Below are positions 7,022 through 13,791 of a stretch of DNA of 15,755 bases, piece after piece (position 1 is the first letter of the stretch; the number at the start of each line of letters is the position of its first letter). The stretch lies in contig CAYOFP010000029.1 in NCBI GenBank assembly GCA_964403505.1, forward strand, positions 1-15,755. The letters are read 5' to 3'. The notes under the pieces were generated by a model. The model ran no database searches and had not been told where the DNA came from. It saw only the letters and a program-made list of their open reading frames with translations. The position numbers and the translations under genes are program-made. The stretch is from CAKSEI01 sp964403505. Its GTDB lineage: Bacteria; Bacillota; Clostridia; Oscillospirales; CAG-272.

Positions 7022-8452
7022 ATGCGTAATGAAGATGTAGGAGAATTATACTATTCCGATTCGACTCACCTGCTTGAGGAATCGACCTATAAATATCAGT
7101 TGCAGGAACGGGACGAGCCCGAGCTGTACAGAAATCTTTTTGAATACGATTCTATACCGAAGGTGTCGTTCAATCACCGCAACGTGCCGATGATAACGCC
7201 CGAAAAGCTCTGGATCACCGATACGACATTCCGTGACGGTCAGCAGTCTACCTCCCCGTTTACCGTGGAGCAGATCGTAGAGTTATACAAATTCATGCAT
7301 AAACTCGGCGGAGAAAACGGCATCATCCGTGCAAGTGAATTTTTCGTCTATACAGAAAAAGACCGCAAGGCTGTCGAGAAGTGCCTCGAGCTCGGGTATG
7401 AGTTTCCCGAGGTGACGAGCTGGATCAGAGCGAATGAAAAGGACTTTCAGATAGTCAAGGATCTGGGCCTGAAGGAAACGGGCGTGCTCGTCTCCTGCTC
7501 AGACTATCATATCTATAAAAAAATGGGGTTGACCCGTGCGAAGGCGATGGAAAAATATCTTGATATCGTGCGTAAGGCGCTCGAGTGCGGCATCCGTCCG
7601 AGATGCCATTTCGAGGATATCACGAGAGCTGATTTTTACGGCTTTGTCGTACCGTTTGCGACGGCGCTCAAGGAGCTCGGCGATGAATACGGCACGCCGA
7701 TCAGGATACGTGCGTGCGACACGATGGGTTACGGCGTCACCTATCCGGGTGCGGCGCTCCCCCGAAGCGTTCAGGGTATCATCTACGGCCTGCAGCACTA
7801 TTCGGGTATCACCTCCGATATGCTTGAGTGGCACGGACATAACGATTTCTATAAGGTCGTGACGAATGCCACCACGGCGTGGCTGTACGGCGCATCGGGC
7901 GTCAACTGCTCGCTGCTCGGTATCGGCGAGCGGACGGGAAACTGTCCTCTCGAGGCGATGGCGATCGAGTATGCATCCCTCCGCGGCACGACCGACGGTA
8001 TGGACCTCTCGGTCATCACCGATATCGCCCGTTATTTCGAGGATGAACTCGATTACGATATCCCTCCCCGTACCCCTTTTGTCGGACGTGACTTCAATAT
8101 CACCCGTGCCGGCATACACGCCGACGGACTGCTCAAGGACGAGGAGATATACAATATTTTTAATACCAAGAAGATATTAAAGCGCCCGGCGGCTGTCGCA
8201 GTCGATGCGCACAGCGGCCTCGCAGGGATCGCACATTGGATAACGAGGTATTACCGCCTCGATGAAAAGGGTATCGCCGTGGACAAGCGTGCGCCCTATA
8301 TCGTCTCAATGAAGGAGCAGATAGACAAGCTCTACGAGGGCGGCAGAACGACCGTCATGGGAGATAACGAGCTCGAGCATATGCTGAAAAACGCAGATGT
8401 TGAGGCATATGAACATTTCTGCCATGTAAAAAAGCATCATAAGGATATATAA
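7022..8452 (+). CDS. Re-type citrate synthase-like enzyme of the isopropylmalate/homocitrate synthase family
   Basis: A 476-residue HMGL-like TIM-barrel Claisen-condensing enzyme. The active-site signature DTTFRDGQQ starts at D67, and the metal-binding HGHND is at 271-275. Further family blocks are CHFEDITRADFYGF, RACDTMGYGVTYPGAALPRSV, GIGERTGNCPLEA and the segment around TRAGIHADGLLKDEE. The 60-residue N-terminal extension and these blocks match the clostridial subgroup that includes the characterised C. kluyveri Re-citrate synthase, which joins acetyl-CoA and oxaloacetate. There is no C-terminal leucine-sensing domain as in LeuA, which argues against an ordinary isopropylmalate synthase. 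Homologues are often mis-named '2-isopropylmalate synthase' or even 'histone-lysine methyltransferase'. Citrate would feed 2-oxoglutarate and glutamate, which fits argH two bases downstream. The RBS GAGGAG (7008-7013) supports the start. The family is sure; the exact substrate is inferred. Confidence 0.8.
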   Translation: MRNEDVGELYYSDSTHLLEESTYKYQLQERDEPELYRNLFEYDSIPKVSFNHRNVPMITPEKLWITDTTFRDGQQSTSPFTVEQIVELYKFMHKLGGENGIIRASEFFVYTEKDRKAVEKCLELGYEFPEVTSWIRANEKDFQIVKDLGLKETGVLVSCSDYHIYKKMGLTRAKAMEKYLDIVRKALECGIRPRCHFEDITRADFYGFVVPFATALKELGDEYGTPIRIRACDTMGYGVTYPGAALPRSVQGIIYGLQHYSGITSDMLEWHGHNDFYKVVTNATTAWLYGASGVNCSLLGIGERTGNCPLEAMAIEYASLRGTTDGMDLSVITDIARYFEDELDYDIPPRTPFVGRDFNITRAGIHADGLLKDEEIYNIFNTKKILKRPAAVAVDAHSGLAGIAHWITRYYRLDEKGIAVDKRAPYIVSMKEQIDKLYEGGRTTVMGDNELEHMLKNADVEAYEHFCHVKKHHKDI

Positions 8453-8454
8453 TT

Positions 8455-9828
8455 ATGGAAAAATTGTGGAAGGGACGCTTCGCTGAGGAACTCGATGCGA
8501 TAGCGGACGAATTTAACCGGAGTATTAATTTTGATTCCCGCATGATAAAGCAGGATATCACAGGCTCGATCGCCCACGCACGTATGCTCGGCGAAAAAAA
8601 TATCATATCGAAAGAGGATTCCGCACTTATCGTAAAGACGCTCGGCGAGATACTTTGTGACCTCGAGAAGGGCGTTGTCACGCCCGATATGAAGTGCGAG
8701 GATGTGCATATGTATGTCGAGCAGGAGCTGACCGAGCGGATCGGCGACGCAGGCAAGCGTCTGCACACCGCACGCAGCCGTAATGACCAGGTGGCGCTTG
8801 ATATCCGTCTGTATCTGAGGAACAGGGTGAGCGAACTGCGTGAAAAGCTCGTCACGTTATGCCATGTCATATGTGAGAAGGCGGACGAGTCGAAGGACGC
8901 CGTCATGCCGGGATATACCCACCTGCAGCGTGCTCAGCCCATCACGTTTGCGCATCAGCTGCTCGCATACGGGATGATGTTCACCCGTGATATCGGCCGC
9001 TTTGACGATGCGGCAAAGCGTATGAACCAAAGTCCGCTCGGCAGTTGTGCTCTTGCCGGAACTACATATGATATCGATAGAGAAATGACGGCAAGAGAGC
9101 TTGGCTTTGACGGCTTCACGCAGAATTCGATTGACGGCGTGTCCGACAGGGATTTTGCGCTGGAGCTGATGTCTGCCGCCTCGATATGCATGACCCATCT
9201 CTCACGCTTTTGCGAGGAGATCATCCTGTATTCGAGCTGGGAATTTAAGTTTATTGAGTTATCGGACAAATTCACGACAGGCTCGTCGATCATGCCGCAA
9301 AAGAAAAACTCCGATATGGCGGAGCTGATCCGCGGAAAGACAGGCAGAGTTTACGGCGACCTCTTCGCCCTGCTCACGGCGCTGAAGGGACTGCCGCTCG
9401 CATATAACAAGGACATGCAGGAGGATAAAGAGGCGATCTTTGACTGTATCGACACACTTGACAAGTGTCTGACGGTCTTCACGCCCATGCTCGATACGGC
9501 AACGGTGCTGAGAGAGAATATGCTGAACGCTGCAAAGCGTGGATTCATCAATGCGACGGACCTCGCCGATTATCTGACAAAAAAGGGTGTTCCCTTCCGC
9601 ACTGCATATAAGGCAGTCGGCGGCATCGTCGGCGATTGTGTGAAAAATGGTAAGACCCTCGAGGAGCTGACGCTCGATGAATACCGTGCGTATTCCGATG
9701 CTTTTGACGGGGACTTATACGATGCGATCGACCTTTATAAATGCGTGCGTCTGCGCACGAGCGCAGGCGGCGCATCACCCGAGAATGTGCAAAAACAGAT
9801 AGATTATATACTCGATTTTTGTAAATAA
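8455..9828 (+). CDS. argH: Argininosuccinate lyase
   Basis: ArgH splits argininosuccinate into arginine and fumarate, the last step of arginine synthesis, in the cytoplasm. The 457-residue length is standard (E. coli ArgH is 457). The start WKGRFAEELDAIADEFNRSINFD is typical. HTARSRNDQ begins at H104, GYTHLQRAQP holds the general-acid region (H156), and the fumarase/aspartase-superfamily signature GSSIMPQKKNSD at 276-287 contains the mobile-loop catalytic serine. The residue after KKN is Ser instead of the commoner Pro, a small change. It follows the citrate synthase-like gene by two bases, with AAGGA at 8441-8445 as RBS, and precedes a membrane protein gene by 12 bases, so all three form one operon. 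argG is not in the window. Confidence 0.95.
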   Translation: MEKLWKGRFAEELDAIADEFNRSINFDSRMIKQDITGSIAHARMLGEKNIISKEDSALIVKTLGEILCDLEKGVVTPDMKCEDVHMYVEQELTERIGDAGKRLHTARSRNDQVALDIRLYLRNRVSELREKLVTLCHVICEKADESKDAVMPGYTHLQRAQPITFAHQLLAYGMMFTRDIGRFDDAAKRMNQSPLGSCALAGTTYDIDREMTARELGFDGFTQNSIDGVSDRDFALELMSAASICMTHLSRFCEEIILYSSWEFKFIELSDKFTTGSSIMPQKKNSDMAELIRGKTGRVYGDLFALLTALKGLPLAYNKDMQEDKEAIFDCIDTLDKCLTVFTPMLDTATVLRENMLNAAKRGFINATDLADYLTKKGVPFRTAYKAVGGIVGDCVKNGKTLEELTLDEYRAYSDAFDGDLYDAIDLYKCVRLRTSAGGASPENVQKQIDYILDFCK

Positions 9829-9840
9829 CGGAGGTTTGTG

Positions 9841-10482
9841 ATGAACAAGACAAGGTGTGTTATCAAGAATAATTCACTCGGAGCGATATTGACGCTTATC
9901 GTCGGTATACTTATGATCGCAGCAACGATATTTATCTACCGGTACGAGCCGGAGGCCAAAAGATGGTGGACGGGCCTGATGACTCCCGATAAGTATGCGA
10001 CGGGACAGCAGGTCATCGTTTCGTTTGTCTTCAAGATCCTGTGCGGACTTTCGATGGCGGCGGTACTGTTTGCAAATACCGATATCAATATGATGCTCAT
10101 CCCGCCCTCGGTCTTTATCATCACTCAGGTGGCGTCTGTCGCAATCATGTCGGATACTCAGTATTTCGCGCCCCTGCCTAACGCCGTATGCGTTGCGTTT
10201 ATTCTGTATGTTCAGCTTTTCCAGAGGGTAAAGTTCCTGAGGAAAAACAAGTGGGTGTCGTTTGTGTTCCTTGCGCCGATCGCATATTATATCTATCAGA
10301 TCGCTGCAGGTAAAATGATCCAGTATGCTTACGAGATCGTGAACGGCGCGAGAGTGCAGATCGGCTGTATCTATTTCAGCTCGGTCATCTACTTCTCGCT
10401 GATGTATATTATTTTCGCAGTGTCCGGATTCTCCGCCACTCCCGTCGAGGAGATCGAAGAAACGGGCGAGGTGCTGTTATAA
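9841..10482 (+). CDS. Six-helix membrane protein of unknown function
   Basis: A 213-residue integral membrane protein that I do not recognise. The open frame extends to a GTG at 9838, but GGAGG (9830-9834) is spaced six bases from the ATG at 9841 and only three from the GTG, so ATG is preferred. Six hydrophobic segments lie at about 13-33, 58-78, 84-103, 112-129, 138-156 and 173-196. The 18-residue tail is acidic (VEEIEETGE) and probably cytoplasmic. There is no visible transporter signature, ATP-binding site or metal-binding motif. It is last in the operon with argH. Transport of an arginine-pathway metabolite is conceivable but nothing in the sequence shows it. Confidence 0.75.
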   Translation: MNKTRCVIKNNSLGAILTLIVGILMIAATIFIYRYEPEAKRWWTGLMTPDKYATGQQVIVSFVFKILCGLSMAAVLFANTDINMMLIPPSVFIITQVASVAIMSDTQYFAPLPNAVCVAFILYVQLFQRVKFLRKNKWVSFVFLAPIAYYIYQIAAGKMIQYAYEIVNGARVQIGCIYFSSVIYFSLMYIIFAVSGFSATPVEEIEETGEVLL

Positions 10483-10489
10483 GGGGAGA

Positions 10490-10905
10490 TTTTTGCGGGG
10501 GAAACTTTTTAGAAAAAAGTTTTCCTTTTGCGGTGCCCGGCTCGGAACCCCCACCGCTGCGTAACCTCGCGGCGGGGAACCCCACGCCCGGCTCTGCCTG
10601 CGGTGCGGGACGCACCTTGTCAATCGCCGACCGCTGCACTTCGTTTTGCCCGCTTCATCCGCCACCGGCGGCGCGGGCAACCTCACCCCGCACCCCTTTC
10701 AAAAACTTTTATTGGGGAAGATTATCGCCGACAGAGATAAAGTTTTTGCGTCGCTTTTTTCAAAAAGCGACCGGGTTCAAAGGGCGGAGCCCTTGTCGCC
10801 GTCCGCAGACGGCGAAATTCCTTTGCTTTCTCCAAGCGCAGGAAAGAGTGAATTTTGCGCGCAGTGCAAAAGAGGGAGAACCCTCGCCGAGGGTTCTCCT
10901 TTGGT
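10490..10905. repeat. Long intergenic hairpin-rich repeat, copy 2
   Basis: A second copy of the 6385-6723 element in the same orientation, again directly after an operon's last gene. Its 10624-10776 is identical to 6468-6620. It differs by a 51-base insertion after 10543 flanked by GCCCGGCTC direct repeats (10535-10543 and 10586-10594) and by about 35 extra bases around 10835-10865. Hairpins are conserved: about 10497-10525, the GTCGCTTTTT stem near 10750-10771, CGCCGTC/GACGGCG near 10797-10814, and GGAGAACCCTC/GAGGGTTCTCC (10875-10885 with 10889-10899), where compensating changes give a longer stem than in copy 1. Frames on both strands are again spurious. Confidence 0.85.
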
Positions 10906-10943
10906 TGTGCTTGTATGTGGGAAGTCTTTATAGGCTGAGAGAC

Positions 10944-10971
10944 AAAACGGTATCGATGAGATACCGTTTTT
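10944..10971. terminator. Bidirectional terminator-like hairpin at the end of repeat copy 2
   Basis: AAAACGGTATC (10944-10954) pairs perfectly with GATACCGTTTT (10960-10970) around a GATGA loop, with A-run and T-run at the two feet. It could end transcription from either side. The same stem occurs at 6821-6845. Confidence 0.6.
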
Positions 10972-11004
10972 CGGTGCTAACCCTCCGCTCGATATAAAGA
11001 AATC

Positions 11005-11033
11005 TTGACAAGCATAAAAAAATGGTCTATACT
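11005..11033 (+). promoter_or_regulatory. Sigma-A promoter of the secreted protease locus
   Basis: TTGACA (11005-11010) and TATACT (11028-11033) are separated by the optimal 17 bases. Transcription from about 11040 leaves a purine- and AT-rich leader of about 124 bases before the ATG at 11164. I see no coding frame or clear riboswitch fold in the leader. Confidence 0.8.
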
Positions 11034-11163
11034 ATATATAGAAAATAATGGTAAAACAACGATGAAAATGTAAAAATAAAAAATTATAGTGAAAGGTGGG
11101 ATAGGAGTAATCAATTAAAATAGCATTAATTTAGCGATCTCAAATATGAATTAAGGAGGTTTA

Positions 11164-12150
11164 ATGAAACAGGAAAAAAGCCAAAAGTTCTTGGTTGCAT
11201 TGCTTGCGGTTATCCTTTGCGCAGTTGTTGCACTCGCTGTCTCGATTATCGCGATATTAAGACCGACTGAGCAAATACCAAAGCCGGATATTGATACCGT
11301 GAGCCGTTCGGTCGTTACAATTGTAAACGGGATCGATATGGATAAGGAAATTTTGACTTCCGATGTGGCGATCGGCAGTGGGTTTTGTGTCAAACCCGGA
11401 ACGATTTTAACAAATTATCATAATGTACAGGGGGATAATACCCAAATCAACATTGTTACATATGATAATAATGTCCTACGCGCAACCATAACTGCAAAAG
11501 ATGAACAAAGCGATGTTGCACTTTTAACAGTTGAAGCTGATTTGCCTGTTTTATCTTTTGCGGAGAACATCGAGGGCGTTGGGCAACAGGTGTTCAATCT
11601 GTCGACGCCGATTTCCGCCTACCTACGGGGTACATATTCACAAGGTCTGATTACGAATACGGACATCGTCGGATTCGGTACGCAGCGACTGCTGCAAACG
11701 AATATCAATCTGTCGCCCGGGTGCAGTGGCAGTCCGCTTGTCGACACTGATAATCGTGTCGTTGGAATGATAACTTTCAAATCGACCGAATTCGGTGCAG
11801 AGGGTCTTGGTTTTGCGATACCTGCCGCACAGCTACGGGAGATTATCGATCTGTTAGATCGGGGAATCGAAGTTCCCGATCTGCAGCTTACTTTTGAGAG
11901 AGATATCTATCAGAAGTATGGTTTGCCAGGCGCAAAGGGACTTGTGATCCGGGAGATCGGCGAGGATAGTCCAGTAATCGACAAATTACAGATCGGAGAC
12001 ATTTTGACCCATATAAACGATCAACCGATCAGTAATACCGTGGAGTATAGTGAGGCACTGCGCAAAGCAGCACTCAATCAAAAACTGAAAATCAAAATGG
12101 TACGAGACCAAGCTGAAAAAACAATTGATATAGGAGAAATATTATCATGA
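11164..12150 (+). CDS. Membrane-anchored HtrA-like serine protease with PDZ domain
   Basis: A 328-residue S1C (HtrA/DegP-like) endopeptidase, expected to work outside the membrane. A single hydrophobic helix at about 9-32 acts as signal anchor. The trypsin-like domain covers about 45-235, with triad residues H86 (TNYHNV), D117 (QSDVALL) and S188 (SPGCSGSPL). The oxyanion motif is GCSGSP where most HtrA proteins have GNSGGP, and C187 may pair with C75 of 'GSGFCV'. The domain closes with the typical GLGFAIPAAQL. One PDZ domain spans about 255-320 (KGLVIREI..SPVIDKLQIGDILTHINDQPI). The RBS AAGGAGGT (11153-11160) is strong and close to the ATG. It is first in its transcription unit and overlaps the next gene by four bases, so that secreted protein is its most likely partner or substrate. 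Confidence 0.88.
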   Translation: MKQEKSQKFLVALLAVILCAVVALAVSIIAILRPTEQIPKPDIDTVSRSVVTIVNGIDMDKEILTSDVAIGSGFCVKPGTILTNYHNVQGDNTQINIVTYDNNVLRATITAKDEQSDVALLTVEADLPVLSFAENIEGVGQQVFNLSTPISAYLRGTYSQGLITNTDIVGFGTQRLLQTNINLSPGCSGSPLVDTDNRVVGMITFKSTEFGAEGLGFAIPAAQLREIIDLLDRGIEVPDLQLTFERDIYQKYGLPGAKGLVIREIGEDSPVIDKLQIGDILTHINDQPISNTVEYSEALRKAALNQKLKIKMVRDQAEKTIDIGEILS

Positions 12151-13253
12151 CGAAAAAATTAATATCAGTATTTGTTGCCGTGATTCTATTACTCGGCATG
12201 CAAACCGCCGTTTTTGCGGACAGTACGGAAACGCAGGATGGAGCAGAAACAACCAGAGAAGAAGTGATGCAGGAACGTCCTGAGATCACTCGCAGAGAGG
12301 CTACCATCAGTATGCTGCTCGATGCAGGCTGGACGCTCGAAGAAATTGACGATTGGTACACCGAGGAGGCTCTTTTAGAGCTTGACGAAAACGCTCTCGC
12401 AGTATCAAATAACGCAGTTTATACAAAGTATTATGAGAGTGCAGAGGAAGACGAGTCGGAGGCTGTCGAGCTTTCTCGTCAGGTATTTGAGTACGAATTA
12501 AATCAGGTGCAGTGCGCAGAGGAAGATCACGATAACACTTCGCTCAGCACGCTGTCCTCTAACGGTGTACTCGAATTACAGCCGGTTTATGACTGGAATG
12601 ATATGGATGGTGAGACACGAAATGACCGTTTGTACATGGGGCAGTCCGGATACAGTGGCGCGTCGATTTGGAACTCTGACAGTTCGTGTTACCTAAAGCA
12701 AAATATGGGATTGGTGTGGATGGGTAATGATACCTATCAGGTTCAATATCGCTTTGAGTGGAAAAAAGAACCGTATTATAGGTTACACGATTATTTTGCA
12801 GTTGCTCCGGCAACCGATTTGATTGTACACAGCAATCCAAGAGAGTCATTTGTACTTAGGTATAATTTACTCGGTAAAGAGTGTACTAATACTTTAACAT
12901 CAATGAATTCTTCGGAGGGTTCGATTTGGTGCACGATGAGTCCGGTATCTATGGGACAGGGCAGACAAGTGAAAATATCGTGGCCGTGCGTGAGTAATCT
13001 GGGAACAGCTACCACCTTTGCAACCACCCTTAGGGGATATTTAAGATATTATTTAAAAATAAACAATAAATACACATATGAAGAGTTTATTGCATACGCT
13101 CAATACTATCATGGAAAAATGCTTGCTTCTTCTTCTGCATCGATTGGAGTATCGGCATCAGGGCCGTCGATTTCATTTTCGATAAGTTCAGCCTTTAACG
13201 TTGATGCCGAAACGCATCCAATGGAAGTCAGAGCAAAGAATATTTATAAATAA
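12147..13253 (+). CDS. Secreted protein of unknown function, coupled to the HtrA-like protease
   Basis: A 368-residue exported protein I do not recognise. Residues 1-24 form a signal peptide ending VFA|DS. The mature N-terminus (about 25-120) is strongly acidic and helical and contains 'MLLDAGWTLEEIDDWYTEEALLEL', a pattern seen in clostridial exported proteins and suggestive of a propeptide or docking segment. From about 130 on it is beta-rich with many aromatic residues and several Cys, finishing in a Ser-rich strand region (SASIGVSASGPSISFSISS). There is no catalytic motif and no wall anchor, lipobox or C-terminal transmembrane helix, so it is probably released. ATGA overlap with the protease gene and AGGAGA (12132-12137) indicate translational coupling and fixed stoichiometry, so it could be a substrate or regulator of the protease. 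Confidence 0.8.
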   Translation: MTKKLISVFVAVILLLGMQTAVFADSTETQDGAETTREEVMQERPEITRREATISMLLDAGWTLEEIDDWYTEEALLELDENALAVSNNAVYTKYYESAEEDESEAVELSRQVFEYELNQVQCAEEDHDNTSLSTLSSNGVLELQPVYDWNDMDGETRNDRLYMGQSGYSGASIWNSDSSCYLKQNMGLVWMGNDTYQVQYRFEWKKEPYYRLHDYFAVAPATDLIVHSNPRESFVLRYNLLGKECTNTLTSMNSSEGSIWCTMSPVSMGQGRQVKISWPCVSNLGTATTFATTLRGYLRYYLKINNKYTYEEFIAYAQYYHGKMLASSSASIGVSASGPSISFSISSAFNVDAETHPMEVRAKNIYK

Positions 13254-13268
13254 GAAAGGGCATTTACA

Positions 13269-13511
13269 ATGAAAAATCAAATTAGCGGATGGACTGTTAT
13301 CGGTTATATTTTTGCAATGTTTTTATGTTGCTTTGCGGCGTTTATGGTTGCAATTCAGGTTTTTAATGATGAGAATTGTGTATACATATTTGAGATTCCG
13401 ACCATGGGTGCGTTTGTCATCGGTGCTGTCTATCTGTTCGGCGGAAATCAGACGGAGGAAGATTCGGCTGAGCTTCCCGAGCATAAGGACAATGACGAAG
13501 CGGACAAATGA
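13269..13511 (+). CDS. Small two-helix membrane protein
   Basis: An 80-residue protein, unrecognised. Two hydrophobic helices lie at about 8-30 (VIGYIFAMFLCCFAAFMVAI) and 40-58, separated by a short loop DENCVYIF. The tail after 58 is very acidic (TEEDSAELPEHKDNDEADK) and probably cytoplasmic. The RBS GAAAGGG (13254-13260) is eight bases from the ATG and starts immediately after the stop of the preceding secreted-protein gene, so this is the third gene of the protease operon. Its size and topology would suit a membrane chaperone, immunity-type or scaffold protein for the locus, but nothing proves that. Confidence 0.75.
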   Translation: MKNQISGWTVIGYIFAMFLCCFAAFMVAIQVFNDENCVYIFEIPTMGAFVIGAVYLFGGNQTEEDSAELPEHKDNDEADK

Positions 13512-13518
13512 TCCGTCA

Positions 13519-13600
13519 GATACCCCGTCGTCCGCCGACGGGATATCTATCAAAAGTTTTTTGAAGGTTTCAGGGGCTGTCGTACTAAGACAGCCCCGTT
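13519..13600 (+). terminator. Double-hairpin terminator region related to the intergenic repeats
   Basis: An 11-bp stem with one mismatch, ATACCCCGTCG/CGACGGGATAT (about 13519-13544), is followed by ATCAAAAGTTTTTTGAAGG (from 13549), nearly the same as at 6885. Then comes a perfect stem GGGGCTGTC/GACAGCCCC (13573-13581 with 13589-13597) ending in GTTTC. It lies just after the three-gene protease operon and probably ends it. Confidence 0.6.
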
Positions 13601-13691
13601 TCAATATACAGAACAGTTAGGACAGAGAAGCTGTCTCCTGTCATTTCTCAAAGGGCGACAAACAAAACTTTTGTGTAAATCAACGGAAAAT

Positions 13692-13719
13692 ATTGACAAA
13701 AATTGTGGGAAATGTCAAT
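13692..13719. promoter_or_regulatory. Inverted repeat ATTGACA-N14-TGTCAAT, candidate operator
   Basis: Perfect 7-bp arms at 13692-13698 and 13713-13719 lie 22 bases upstream of the TATAAT at 13742. Centre-to-centre distance is 21 bases, two helical turns, as expected of a dimeric regulator site. The 5' arm also contains TTGACA, but it is too far from the -10 to be its -35. Confidence 0.45.
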
Positions 13720-13747
13720 GGATTTTTGTTTGATTTTGCCATATAAT
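13719..13747 (+). promoter_or_regulatory. Possible promoter of the metalloprotease gene
   Basis: TATAAT at 13742-13747 is perfect, but at 17 bases upstream the -35 position reads TGGATT, a poor match. A promoter with a weak -35 next to an inverted repeat would suit activator control. The start site near 13754 also argues against the in-frame ATG at 13756, which would be leaderless. Confidence 0.45.
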
Positions 13748-13791
13748 ATAGGTAGATGAATTCATCAATTCTAGAAAGGCTGGTACGAAAA

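Noticed and set aside
7499..8119. Minus-strand frame of 206 codons inside the citrate synthase-like gene
   Set aside because: Antisense of conserved active-site blocks, with no independent support.
10409..10997. Open frames of 69-154 codons over repeat copy 2
   Set aside because: Same reasons as copy 1. The shared peptide similarity between the two copies simply reflects 153 identical bases.
13756..13791. Upstream ATG at 13756 as start of the metalloprotease
   Set aside because: It lies about two bases past the expected transcription start, has no RBS, and would bury the signal peptide behind 12 extra residues.
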